DNA from: JAHIVB01 sp964574705
GTDB lineage: Bacteria > Bacillota_I > Bacilli_A > Izemoplasmatales > Hujiaoplasmataceae
NCBI GenBank assembly: GCA_964574705.1
Contig: CAZNOO010000035.1
Span: 1 to 9,576, forward strand
Length of the DNA: 9,576 nt
Reading direction: 5' to 3'
The position numbers and the translations under genes were made by a program. The notes beneath the pieces were generated by a model that worked only from the letters and a program-made list of their open reading frames with translations, did no database searches and was not told the DNA's origin. Shown one piece after another: positions 1 through 7,224 of this stretch. Each line of letters begins with the position of its first letter. Position 1 is the first letter of the stretch.

Positions 1-632
1 GCATTTCTAAAGATTTCAAGTCCCTTGGTCGTGAGTGGATGTTCAATCATCTGCAACAACACTTTATAAGGGATGGTTGCGACATCGCTACCTGACAGTG
101 CAGCTTGAGTCACGTGTTCGGTATGCCTGATTGAAGCGGCAATAATCATCGTTTCATATCCGAAATTATCAAAGGCAATTCGAATGTCTTCCAAAAGTTC
201 ATATCCTGCAGTATTTGAGCCAGTGGCGTCATCAAGTCTTCCCATAAATGGGGAGACATAAGTCGCACCTGCTTTTGCGGCCATCAATGCTTGACTTACA
301 GAAAACACAAGCGTGACGTTTGTCTTTATATTGTAGGAAGTCAGAACTTTTGTCGCTTTGATGCCTTCAAAAGTCATAGGAATTTTGATAACGATATTCG
401 GATGAATTCTAGCAAACTTAAACGCTTCTTCAACCATTTCTTCAGCCGAAGCTTCTTGAACTTCAGCACTGATTGGGCCATCGATGAGTCCGGTAATCTC
501 TTTAATGACTTCAACGAGATTTTTTCCTTCTCTTGCGATTAGTGAGGGGTTTGTCGTGACACCATCAATGATTCCCCACGTGCTTGCGGTTTTGATTTCT
601 TCAATATTAGCTGTATCGATAAAAAATTGCAT
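1..632 (-). CDS. tal: TalC-type transaldolase (small transaldolase / fructose-6-phosphate aldolase family), 3' end cut by window
   Basis: Cytoplasmic class I aldolase of the small TalC/FSA family; transaldolases move a dihydroxyacetone unit between sugar phosphates in the non-oxidative pentose phosphate pathway. Visible marks are FIDTAN at residues 4-9, GVTTNPS at 24-30, the Schiff-base lysine K83 in VIKIPMT, T107, and YVSPFMGRLD at 125-134. The residues that separate the two activities point to transaldolase: E57 (in AEV) where E. coli FSA has Gln59, and F129 where FSA has Tyr131. The reading frame has 210 complete codons before the window edge; relatives have about 212-215, so only a few residues are missing. 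Two ATGs stand in tandem (635 and 632). I chose 632 because AGGAGG at 640-645 then sits 7 bases away rather than 4. It lies 29 bp behind fchA with no terminator between, but may have its own promoter at 661-669. The family is certain; transaldolase over aldolase is inferred from two residues. Confidence 0.92.
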   Translation of the reverse strand, partial: MQFFIDTANIEEIKTASTWGIIDGVTTNPSLIAREGKNLVEVIKEITGLIDGPISAEVQEASAEEMVEEAFKFARIHPNIVIKIPMTFEGIKATKVLTSYNIKTNVTLVFSVSQALMAAKAGATYVSPFMGRLDDATGSNTAGYELLEDIRIAFDNFGYETMIIAASIRHTEHVTQAALSGSDVATIPYKVLLQMIEHPLTTKGLEIFRN

Positions 633-639
633 CATAGAA

Positions 640-645
640 CCTCCT
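640..645 (-). promoter_or_regulatory. Ribosome binding site of the transaldolase gene
   Basis: AGGAGG on the minus strand. It lies 4 bases from the first of two tandem ATGs and 7 from the second, so it favours the second (632) as the start codon. Confidence 0.8.
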
Positions 646-660
646 TCTATTTTCGATTTA

Positions 661-669
661 ATTATAACA
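661..669 (-). promoter_or_regulatory. Extended -10 promoter for the transaldolase gene, overlapping the fchA stop codon
   Basis: The minus strand reads TGTTATAAT, a perfect TATAAT with the TGn extension, and the fchA stop codon (662-664) lies inside it. A 17-bp spacer places the -35 at 684-689 (TACTTA), which is poor, as is usual where an extended -10 carries recognition. The predicted start near base 654 gives a leader of about 22 bases containing the AGGAGG site. This would let the transaldolase be made without histidine induction. In AT-rich DNA such a match can arise by chance. Confidence 0.55.
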
Positions 670-1315
670 CAGAACGATCTAAATAAGTATGTACATGCAA
701 AAGGAACTTTGTCTTCAGTTCCGACATTTCATTCATAAAATTGTGAATATCTTGAAGGTAATTTTTAACAAGTTGTTCGTCAGTTAATCCAGGCAAGTTA
801 ATCTTCATGTTCAAAACAGCGCCTTCGATTCCGGAGCACATCATCAAGACACCTACCCCAATATCAGAGATGGCTGACTTGTTTCCATATAATACAAGGA
901 ACTCTAGTTCTCGAAGACATGCAAGAGAGTGCATGCAGACCGCTCTTGGTACTTCAATTCCATGAATGGTTGCTATTTGAATTGCACGGTCTCTATCTTT
1001 GGCTTGAGATTCAGAATCTTTCGGTAACTTGTATGCATCCATCATTTGATTAAACGCCCAAGTATCTTCATCCACTAATTGAAGCAGAGCGTCTTTTTCT
1101 CTTAATAGAACATTCATTTGTAAAGGAAAAAGCATTTGAGTATTATCATCTAACTTCGTAAAAGCCTTTTTTGACATGGTAAGATGACCGACCATTCGTG
1201 TCAAAGATACTCCAAGTGTTGAAGCAAGTGCGCTGACCGATCCACCACCCGGCGCTGGTTTCTTTGAATCGACTTCTTCAATGAAGTCAACTACTCTTTC
1301 TTCCATGAGTTTCAT
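662..1315 (-). CDS. fchA: Formimidotetrahydrofolate cyclodeaminase
   Basis: Converts 5-formimino-tetrahydrofolate to 5,10-methenyl-tetrahydrofolate and ammonia, the step after FtcD. The 217 residues match the free-standing all-helical cyclodeaminase family, which corresponds to the C-terminal half of animal FTCD. Visible marks are the PAPGGGS loop at 20-26 followed by the helix starting at S28, the acidic stretch VDEDTWAF at 81-88, VP at 122-123, and GNKSAISDIGVGVL at 144-157, typical of the folate/active-site face. The start at 1315 lies 3 bp after the hutI stop codon, with AGGA 7 bases upstream, so translation is probably coupled to hutI. M4 (base 1306) is a weaker alternative start, being too far from that site. 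It is cytoplasmic. The methenyl-THF made here can feed one-carbon metabolism, or yield formate and ATP if FolD and formate-THF ligase exist elsewhere in the genome. Confidence 0.94.
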   Translation of the reverse strand: MKLMEERVVDFIEEVDSKKPAPGGGSVSALASTLGVSLTRMVGHLTMSKKAFTKLDDNTQMLFPLQMNVLLREKDALLQLVDEDTWAFNQMMDAYKLPKDSESQAKDRDRAIQIATIHGIEVPRAVCMHSLACLRELEFLVLYGNKSAISDIGVGVLMMCSGIEGAVLNMKINLPGLTDEQLVKNYLQDIHNFMNEMSELKTKFLLHVHTYLDRSVL

Positions 1316-1318
1316 CGT

Positions 1319-2572
1319 TTATTCCTGGTTGGTTTTGTTATAAACCAACTTTCCTTTCTTATAGACTTGCTTTACAGGATTGACTGCAAAATGAATCAGT
1401 GCATATTCAAAGCTAGGAGCTTCCATTAAAATAAGGTCCGCTTGCTTTCCTTTTTCAAGAGAGCCCACTATTTCACTGCACCCCAAATGAAATGCTGGGT
1501 TAATGCTAGAAGCGGTGATGATTTCACTTGGAAGCATCTTCATCTTGTTGAAAGCGAGTTGCAATGCGAATTGATAATTTTCTGATGGTGCAGATCCTGG
1601 ATTATAATCGCTTGAGATTGAAACGGCAACACCGTTATCAATTAGTTTTCTTGCTGGAGCATATGCTTTGTTTAGAAAGAATGATGTTGCTGGTAATAGA
1701 TTGGCAATTGTATTTGAATCTTTAAGTAAAGCAATGTCGTTATCAGTTATTGCCATCAAGTGATCAACACTGGCCGCGCCCATTTCAATACCGAGTCCGG
1801 CTCCCCCAAGTGAAGTGATTTCGTCTGCGTGCAAATGAAGCTTCAATCCAAGTCTTTTTGCTTCTGTTAAAATTCTTTTGGTTTCATCATAATCGAAGAC
1901 ACTCGTCTCCATGAATACATCAACTGCATCAGCTAAATTTTCTTGCTTAACAATGGAAAGTGATTGAAGAATCAGTTCAATGTAACCTTCTCTGTTGTCT
2001 TTGAATTCGGGTGGAATTGCATGCGCACCCAAGTAAGTGGAAAAGAGCTCAATCGGGTGTTTTTTGTTCAATTCTTTTGTAACTGCTAGCTGTTTCATTT
2101 CAGTCTCTTGATTGAGCCCATATCCCGATTTAGCTTCAAGGGTTGTAACGCCAAAGGATAACATGTTGTTAAGCGTTGTATACGCTTTCTGATACAGTTC
2201 TTTATGTGTTGCATTTCTAGTTTCTCTTACGGTTGAAAGAATTCCCCCGCCTTGTTTCAAAATTTCGAGATAAGGAACACCTTGCGCAAGTTGAAGTGCT
2301 TCTTTTTCTCTTGAACCATAATGAACCAAATGTGTATGAGAATCCACAAACCCCGGAACGATAATGCATCTGGAAGAATCAATGACTAACGTGTGAGTAT
2401 CAATCATGGAAGAAAGATCTTTTGTTGATATGTCTAAAATCAAACCGTCTTTGACAGCCATAGAACAATGTTCCAATGTCAAAATATCTCTCATCAATTG
2501 GCCCTTAACGGGTGGCTTGTGAAAAGGCGTATATAGTTTTTCAATGTTGATAAACAGAAGATCTGCGAACAT
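1319..2572 (-). CDS. hutI: Imidazolonepropionase
   Basis: Hydrolyses 4-imidazolone-5-propionate to N-formimino-L-glutamate, the third step of histidine breakdown. It is a 417-residue amidohydrolase-superfamily protein, the usual HutI length. By analogy with known HutI structures, the metal ligands are H79 and H81 (DSHTH motif in GFVDSHTHLVHYGSREKE), H248 (LHLHADEI) and D322 (SSDYNPGS); H184 (GAHAIPPE) and H271 (VDHLMA) complete the active site. GGGILSTVR at 108-116 and KSGYGL at 148-153 are further family signatures. The frame is open for 10 more codons upstream to base 2602, but I place the start at 2572: AGGAGG lies 7 bases before it, family proteins begin near this methionine, and the longer form would overlap ftcD by 17 bp. 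There are 13 bp between the ftcD stop and this start. Cytoplasmic. Confidence 0.96.
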   Translation of the reverse strand: MFADLLFINIEKLYTPFHKPPVKGQLMRDILTLEHCSMAVKDGLILDISTKDLSSMIDTHTLVIDSSRCIIVPGFVDSHTHLVHYGSREKEALQLAQGVPYLEILKQGGGILSTVRETRNATHKELYQKAYTTLNNMLSFGVTTLEAKSGYGLNQETEMKQLAVTKELNKKHPIELFSTYLGAHAIPPEFKDNREGYIELILQSLSIVKQENLADAVDVFMETSVFDYDETKRILTEAKRLGLKLHLHADEITSLGGAGLGIEMGAASVDHLMAITDNDIALLKDSNTIANLLPATSFFLNKAYAPARKLIDNGVAVSISSDYNPGSAPSENYQFALQLAFNKMKMLPSEIITASSINPAFHLGCSEIVGSLEKGKQADLILMEAPSFEYALIHFAVNPVKQVYKKGKLVYNKTNQE

Positions 2573-2577
2573 TGATA

Positions 2578-2585
2578 CTCCTCCT
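2578..2585 (-). promoter_or_regulatory. Ribosome binding site that fixes the hutI start
   Basis: AGGAGGAG on the minus strand abuts the ftcD stop codon (2586-2588) and stands 7 bases (measured from AGGAGG) before the ATG at 2572. This supports the shorter HutI and rejects the upstream ATG at 2602, which lies inside ftcD. Confidence 0.85.
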
Positions 2586-3551
2586 TTATAGATAGGTTTC
2601 AATTACCTTATTTTCATCAAAGTCCCTCAATAATAAGTATTTTCTGGAATAGGATACAAGTTCCTGAATGCTGATGTTTTTTTCAGGAGAGGGGAGTCCA
2701 TCACATTGCAAATAGTATTCAATCGATTTGTAAAGCGCATTCTTTGGAATTAATCCAATAATCTCCGCGCTAGTAATATTGATTTGAAATCTTTTTGCTT
2801 CCGATTTAACTGTTTCGAAGATTCGGTACATTGGATTCTTTTTGTAGTTGAGAATATTCATTGTAACTTGAGTATGACCTCTTGCTTCAAGCGTGGCTGG
2901 GCCCGATTGAACAAACTGGAATCCTCCACTTGATTTTCGTATTGCTTTTGCAATTTCGTTTGGAATCGATTCATCCATTGTCTTAATATCAATGTTGTAG
3001 GCAACTAAAAACTCTCTTGCACCGACTGCGACCGCACCGAAAGTGGGGTGAATCTCAGGGGCGCCAAAATCTGGTGCCCAGTTGGATTCTTTGATTTTAT
3101 CTTTCATTCCCTCGAATTCGCCTTTACGAATACTCGGAAGAGATTCTCTGTCTTCTTTTCTTGCAGCTTCTGCATACAAAAACACAGGAACGCTGAAGGT
3201 GCTCGCAAGTTTCTCTCCAAGAACATTTGCATAGTCAATGCAATCTTTCATTTTAACGCCTTCAAGAGGAATGAAAGGAATCACGTCTACTGCGCCCATT
3301 CTTGGATGCTGACCGGATTGAACGTTCATATCAATGGTTTCGATGCATCTCTTCGTAAACTCCATCAAAGATTCAATGATGGCGTCTCCGTCTCCAATTA
3401 AAGTGACGACGGTTCTATTGTAGTCAGAGTCGCTTTCGACACTTACAAGTTTTACTTTCTCGTTGTTTAAAAATGCGGATGTAATATATGCAATCTTTTG
3501 TTGGTCTCTGCCCTCACTAAAATTAGGAACGCATTCCACAATTTTGTTCAT
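2586..3551 (-). CDS. ftcD: Glutamate formimidoyltransferase
   Basis: Transfers the formimino group of N-formimino-glutamate to tetrahydrofolate, releasing glutamate and 5-formimino-THF. The 321 residues cover the N-terminal subdomain (about 1-180, opening with ECVPNFSEGRD at 6-16) and the C-terminal subdomain (about 181-300) of the formiminotransferase family, without a fused cyclodeaminase. H82 in SGQHPRMGAVDVIPF has the same number as the catalytic His82 of the porcine enzyme. HPTFGAVAVGAREFLVAYN at 168-186 and GHTQVTMN at 225-232 are conserved substrate and folate-site regions. The start codon lies one base after the hutU stop (TAA-G-ATG), with GAGG upstream inside the end of hutU, so translation is almost certainly coupled. 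The partner cyclodeaminase is encoded two genes downstream. Choice of FtcD over HutG/HutF hydrolases defines this as the folate-linked pathway branch. Cytoplasmic. Confidence 0.95.
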   Translation of the reverse strand: MNKIVECVPNFSEGRDQQKIAYITSAFLNNEKVKLVSVESDSDYNRTVVTLIGDGDAIIESLMEFTKRCIETIDMNVQSGQHPRMGAVDVIPFIPLEGVKMKDCIDYANVLGEKLASTFSVPVFLYAEAARKEDRESLPSIRKGEFEGMKDKIKESNWAPDFGAPEIHPTFGAVAVGAREFLVAYNIDIKTMDESIPNEIAKAIRKSSGGFQFVQSGPATLEARGHTQVTMNILNYKKNPMYRIFETVKSEAKRFQINITSAEIIGLIPKNALYKSIEYYLQCDGLPSPEKNISIQELVSYSRKYLLLRDFDENKVIETYL

Positions 3552-3552
3552 C

Positions 3553-5577
3553 TTATTTTGCCTCGGTTTCGAGATATTTTTTGATCTTTTGTTGGATGGA
3601 TTGCTCGTCTGGTAAAAATGGCATCGTTACACAGGAATCATTGTCCATCAGATTGAACTCATTTGCGGTTTCAATCGCGTTCTCATTTCTCGCCCAAGCT
3701 CTTCTGGACACGCCTGCCATTACATCGAATATCATCGCTTTTTTTAGAATTTCATCAACTCTTAAAGACCCGTCAAGAACCATCCCATATCCACCGTTTA
3801 TGGCTTTTCCGATTCCAACGCCTCCGCCATTATGAAGGCTGACAAGGCTCATTCCGCGTGCAGCGTTTCCTAAGGCAACATGAGTAGCCATGTCAGCCAT
3901 AATGTTAGATCCATCCTTAATGTTCGCGGTTTCCCTAAATGGAGAGTCTGTTCCACCCGTATCATGATGATCTCTTCCGAGCATTACTGGGCCAATTTCT
4001 TTATTTCGAACCATCTCGTTGAATTTGAGTGCGATTTTCAATCTGCCGTAAGCGTCTTGATAGAGGATTCTTGCTAACGTGCCAACGACGAGTTGATTCT
4101 TCTTCGCATTTTTGATCCATAGATAATTGTCATAATCCTGGAATCTTCTATTGGGGTCAATCGAGTCCATGGCAGCTTTATCAGTCAAATCCAAATCAGA
4201 TTCTTTACCTGACAAACAGACCCACCTAAATGGGCCATAACCATAGTCAAATAACATTGGTCCCATCAAATCCTCGACATAACTTGGAAAGACAAATCCA
4301 TCCAAATCATTTATTCCATTTTTGCAAATTTCTTGAACGCCTGAATCGTAGATTGCTTTTAAAAAGGAGTTTCCATAATCAAAGAAATAGGTTCCTTGCT
4401 TCACAATCTTTTTGATTAATTCATAATGACGATGTAAGGACAAATTAATCAGTTCTTTAAATAAGTCTTTATTGTTTTCAAGTAACGCTGTTCTTTCTTC
4501 GAAAGTGATTCCTTGAGGAGTGTACCCACCATCATAGACAGCGTGACAACTGGTTTGATCACTTAACAAATCAATGTGAATTTTGTTTTCAGCAGCATAT
4601 TCAAGTAAATCAACGATATTGCCATGAAAGGCAATTGCGATTGCAATCTTTTGTTTTTGTGCTTCTTCGGCTTTTTGAAAAGCTTCTTTAATCGAATCCG
4701 TCACGAAAGAAATCCAGCCTTGGTTGTATCTGGTTTCAATTCGAGATTGATCGACTTCAGCAATGATACCGACACCTCCACTGATAATAATGGCTTTCCC
4801 TTGCGCGCCACTCATCCCTCCGAGTCCTGAAGAAACGAATAATTTTCCTTTTAGGTCCTCATTCATCGGAATACCAAGCTTGCTTCTGCCTGCATTGAGA
4901 AGCGTTGAATACGTTCCATGAACAATTCCTTGAGGGCCAATGTACATCCATCCACCGGCGGTCATTTGACCGTAGGAAGCAACACCAAGTGCTGAGACAC
5001 GGTTAAACTGATGGATGTTATCAAACTCTCCTATCATTAATCCGTTCGTCAGGATGACTCTCGGACTCATTTCATGTGATGCAAAGAGTCCTAAAGGATG
5101 TCCTGACATCACGACTAATGTTTGATTGTTTTCAATCAAGGTAAGATATTTCATTACAAGGAGGTACTGCATCCAATTTTGCATCACGGATCCGGTTTCA
5201 CCGTACGTAACAAGTTCATAGGGATAAAGAGCGATTTCGAAATCAAGATTATTTTGAATCATGACTTGAAATGCTTTGCCTTCTATACAGTTTCCAGAGT
5301 ATTCATCGATGGGCTTGCCAAAAATCCTACCAACGGGTCTAAAACGGTAACCATAGATTTTGCCTTTGGTCATGAGTTCTTCAAGAAATTCTTCTTCAAG
5401 TTCCTTTTGCCACTCATTGGGGATGTATCTCATCGCATTTTTCATCGCAAGAAGAATTTCTTCTTCGCTGAGGTTGGCTTCTCTTTTTGGGGCTCGTCTT
5501 ATACCCTTTTCAAAAGCAGGTTTGGGTGGGAGGTCTTTGAATAGTTCTCGAAGACTGATTGATTTGATTTTTTCCAT
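3553..5577 (-). CDS. hutU: Urocanate hydratase (urocanase), long form
   Basis: Hydrates urocanate to 4-imidazolone-5-propionate using tightly bound NAD+ as an electrophile. At 674 residues it is about 115 longer than the usual bacterial HutU (near 555) and close to the length and layout of animal UROC1 (near 676). Visible regions are YRFRP at 77-81, SGHPLGLF at 158-165, YGQMTAG and YIGPQGIVHGT at 202-222, the glycine-rich GLGGMSGAQGK at 251-261, DQTSCH at 340-345, YGPFRWVCLSG at 447-457, LGRDHHDTGGTDSPFRET at 533-550 and LHNGGGVG at 581-588. The extra length includes an N-terminal extension of about 80 residues and additional segments around 370-430. The classical motif ending ARI[CS]W, which carries Cys410 of the Pseudomonas enzyme, appears here as ARILY at 502-506. 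The start at 5577 has AGGAGG 5 bases upstream, overlapping the hutH stop. Cytoplasmic. Function is assigned with confidence from sequence plus operon. Confidence 0.96.
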   Translation of the reverse strand: MEKIKSISLRELFKDLPPKPAFEKGIRRAPKREANLSEEEILLAMKNAMRYIPNEWQKELEEEFLEELMTKGKIYGYRFRPVGRIFGKPIDEYSGNCIEGKAFQVMIQNNLDFEIALYPYELVTYGETGSVMQNWMQYLLVMKYLTLIENNQTLVVMSGHPLGLFASHEMSPRVILTNGLMIGEFDNIHQFNRVSALGVASYGQMTAGGWMYIGPQGIVHGTYSTLLNAGRSKLGIPMNEDLKGKLFVSSGLGGMSGAQGKAIIISGGVGIIAEVDQSRIETRYNQGWISFVTDSIKEAFQKAEEAQKQKIAIAIAFHGNIVDLLEYAAENKIHIDLLSDQTSCHAVYDGGYTPQGITFEERTALLENNKDLFKELINLSLHRHYELIKKIVKQGTYFFDYGNSFLKAIYDSGVQEICKNGINDLDGFVFPSYVEDLMGPMLFDYGYGPFRWVCLSGKESDLDLTDKAAMDSIDPNRRFQDYDNYLWIKNAKKNQLVVGTLARILYQDAYGRLKIALKFNEMVRNKEIGPVMLGRDHHDTGGTDSPFRETANIKDGSNIMADMATHVALGNAARGMSLVSLHNGGGVGIGKAINGGYGMVLDGSLRVDEILKKAMIFDVMAGVSRRAWARNENAIETANEFNLMDNDSCVTMPFLPDEQSIQQKIKKYLETEAK

Positions 5578-5582
5578 GGCGT

Positions 5583-5588
5583 CCTCCT
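5583..5588 (-). promoter_or_regulatory. hutU ribosome binding site overlapping the hutH stop
   Basis: AGGAGG on the minus strand begins with the last A of the hutH stop codon (5588-5590) and ends 5 bases before the hutU ATG. It indicates that ribosomes finishing hutH can reinitiate on hutU. Confidence 0.8.
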
Positions 5589-7084
5589 TATTTGTTAAAT
5601 TGATTTGTCTTAATTAAATCTTCCAATTTATGAATGTGTGGATACATAATTTCATCGTTTTCGATGAATGGTATGTATTTTCGTATGATAAAATAGGTTT
5701 TTTGTGTTGCTGTAGACATTTTCGATTTTCCTCGAAAATCAATCGCTTGCGCGGATGCGAAAAGTTCCATTGCGATCACTTTTCTAACGTTATCAAGAAT
5801 CATTCCTGCTTTTCTAGCTGAAATAGAACCCATTGAAACATGATCTTCTTGATTCGCTGAAGATGGTATTGAATCTACGCTTGCAGGGTGTGAAAGAACT
5901 TTGTTTTCACTTACAAGGGAAGCTGCGCTGTATTGAACAATCATGAAGCCTGAATTGATTCCAGGTTTGGCGACAAGAAATGGAGGCAACCCATTCGATA
6001 AACTAGGATTGACCATTCTTTCAATTCTTCTTTCAGCAATGTTTGCCATTTCAGAGAGCGCAATGCCAAGATAGTCTAATGCAAACGCCAATGGCTCTCC
6101 ATGGAAATTACCCGCACTGATGGCTTCTTCGCTTTCTGCGAAGACGATTGGGTTGTCTGTAACGGCATTCATTTCCGTTTCAATCGTGTTTCTTACAAAT
6201 TCAAGCGTATCGATGATTGCTCCGCTCACTTGCGGTGCACATCGAATCGAATAGGCGTCTTGAATTCTCATTTCACCTTGTTTGGTTGTCAAATGACTAT
6301 CTTTTAATAGATTTACAACTTTTCTCGAGAACTCGATTTGTCCTTTATGTCCTCTTAGAAGATGGATTCGTTCATCGAATGCATCTGTTATCGCATTCAA
6401 AGCTTCCATAGTCATTGCTAGCGCGATTGCTGAGACGTCCATCAATTGATAGCTGTCATAAAGTGTAAGTGCGCCTACAGAGGTCATAGCTTGCGTCCCG
6501 TTGATTAAACAAAGGCCTTCTTTGGCTTCAAGCGATTCGAGTGGTGCGATTCCCGCCTCTTTTAGTCCTTCTAAAGCCGACATTCTTTTTCCATTATAAA
6601 ATACTTCCCCAAGTCCGATCAATGGAAGACTCATGTGGGACAATGGAGCTAAGTCTCCGCTTGCACCTAAACTTCCTTTTTCGAACACAACAGGGATTAC
6701 ATTATTATTTAATAGCTCAATGAGCTTTTCAAGTGTGATTAACCGGATGCCACTATACCCTTTGACGAGCGCATTAATCCTTAAAAGCATCATTCCTCTA
6801 ACGACTTCCAAAGAATAAGGTTCTCCTACGCCACATGCATGCGACATGAGGAGGTTTTTCTGAAGCTTTGAGGTATCGCACTTATTGATGGTCACATCGG
6901 ATAGCTTTCCAAAACCGGTGTTAATTCCATATACTGGTTTTTCGCTTTCAATCACTTCGTCAATGAATTTTCTGGATAGAAGAACTTTCCTTTTTCCTTC
7001 GTCAGATAATTCAACAAGTTCATGTTCTCTCACTACTGCGATGAACTGTTCTAAAGTACAATTATTTCCGTCTAAAATTATCAT
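5588..7084 (-). CDS. hutH: Histidine ammonia-lyase
   Basis: Deaminates L-histidine to trans-urocanate and ammonia, the entry step of the pathway, through the autocatalytically formed MIO cofactor. The cofactor triad Ala141-Ser142-Gly143 is visible in GSLGASGDLAPLSH. Other active-site positions match the family: Y52 in VYGINTGFG, H82 in SHACGVG, N195 in INGTQA, Y278 and R281 in DAYSIRCAPQV, and E413 in QEDHVSMG. The 498 residues are the normal HAL length, so the protein looks complete. It is the first gene of the minus-strand operon, with AAGGTG 5 bases before the ATG and a TATAAT about 24 bases upstream. The start codon reads MIILDG, typical of the family. Cytoplasmic homotetramer in studied relatives. 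Related MIO enzymes (phenylalanine or tyrosine lyases) are excluded by the operon context. Confidence 0.97.
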   Translation of the reverse strand: MIILDGNNCTLEQFIAVVREHELVELSDEGKRKVLLSRKFIDEVIESEKPVYGINTGFGKLSDVTINKCDTSKLQKNLLMSHACGVGEPYSLEVVRGMMLLRINALVKGYSGIRLITLEKLIELLNNNVIPVVFEKGSLGASGDLAPLSHMSLPLIGLGEVFYNGKRMSALEGLKEAGIAPLESLEAKEGLCLINGTQAMTSVGALTLYDSYQLMDVSAIALAMTMEALNAITDAFDERIHLLRGHKGQIEFSRKVVNLLKDSHLTTKQGEMRIQDAYSIRCAPQVSGAIIDTLEFVRNTIETEMNAVTDNPIVFAESEEAISAGNFHGEPLAFALDYLGIALSEMANIAERRIERMVNPSLSNGLPPFLVAKPGINSGFMIVQYSAASLVSENKVLSHPASVDSIPSSANQEDHVSMGSISARKAGMILDNVRKVIAMELFASAQAIDFRGKSKMSTATQKTYFIIRKYIPFIENDEIMYPHIHKLEDLIKTNQFNK

Positions 7085-7107
7085 AATATCACCTTGTCCT
7101 TTCCTTC

Positions 7108-7113
7108 ATTATA
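7108..7113 (-). promoter_or_regulatory. -10 element of the hut operon promoter, no clear -35
   Basis: A perfect TATAAT on the minus strand, 23 bases before the hutH start. The hexamer 17 bp upstream (TATCTT, 7131-7136) matches the -35 consensus at only one position, and there is no TGn extension. The predicted start near 7101 gives a leader of about 16 bases, too short for an attenuator or a HutP-type antitermination structure. Regulation is therefore more likely at initiation, possibly by an activator. Confidence 0.6.
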
Positions 7114-7162
7114 CTCCATCAATTTCTAAAAAGATAGAGTGAATGGAAAATAAAGAAATGGC

Positions 7163-7182
7163 GTGATTTAGCGCTTTATCAC
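7163..7182. promoter_or_regulatory. 20-bp imperfect palindrome, candidate operator
   Basis: GTGAT-TT-AGCGCT-TT-ATCAC: outer arms GTGAT/ATCAC and the centre AGCGCT are exactly symmetrical, with only the two TT spacers unpaired. The centre (7172/7173) is about 71 bp upstream of the predicted hut start and about 106 bp upstream of the predicted aminotransferase start. It does not match the HutC, CodY, CcpA cre or CRP/FNR patterns as I know them. Suited to a dimeric regulator; which one is unknown. Confidence 0.5.
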
Positions 7183-7224
7183 AATAAAATAGTGAAGTGA
7201 TGTGTGGTGTGAAACAATGAAGCA

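Noticed and set aside
291..738. Plus-strand open frames across the transaldolase gene and its upstream gap
   Set aside because: The minus strand here encodes a continuous transaldolase with all family motifs; the plus-strand frames show no recognisable protein or start signal.
2573..2602. N-terminal extension of HutI by 10 residues (start at 2602)
   Set aside because: It would overlap ftcD, lacks its own ribosome binding site, and would translate through the AGGAGG that serves the start at 2572.
5122..5544. Open frame of 140 codons on the plus strand, inside the urocanase gene
   Set aside because: It is antisense to a gene with clear family motifs along its whole length; the frame has no ribosome binding site and reads as complement-derived, low-quality protein. 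The same holds for the frame at 3048-3401 inside ftcD.
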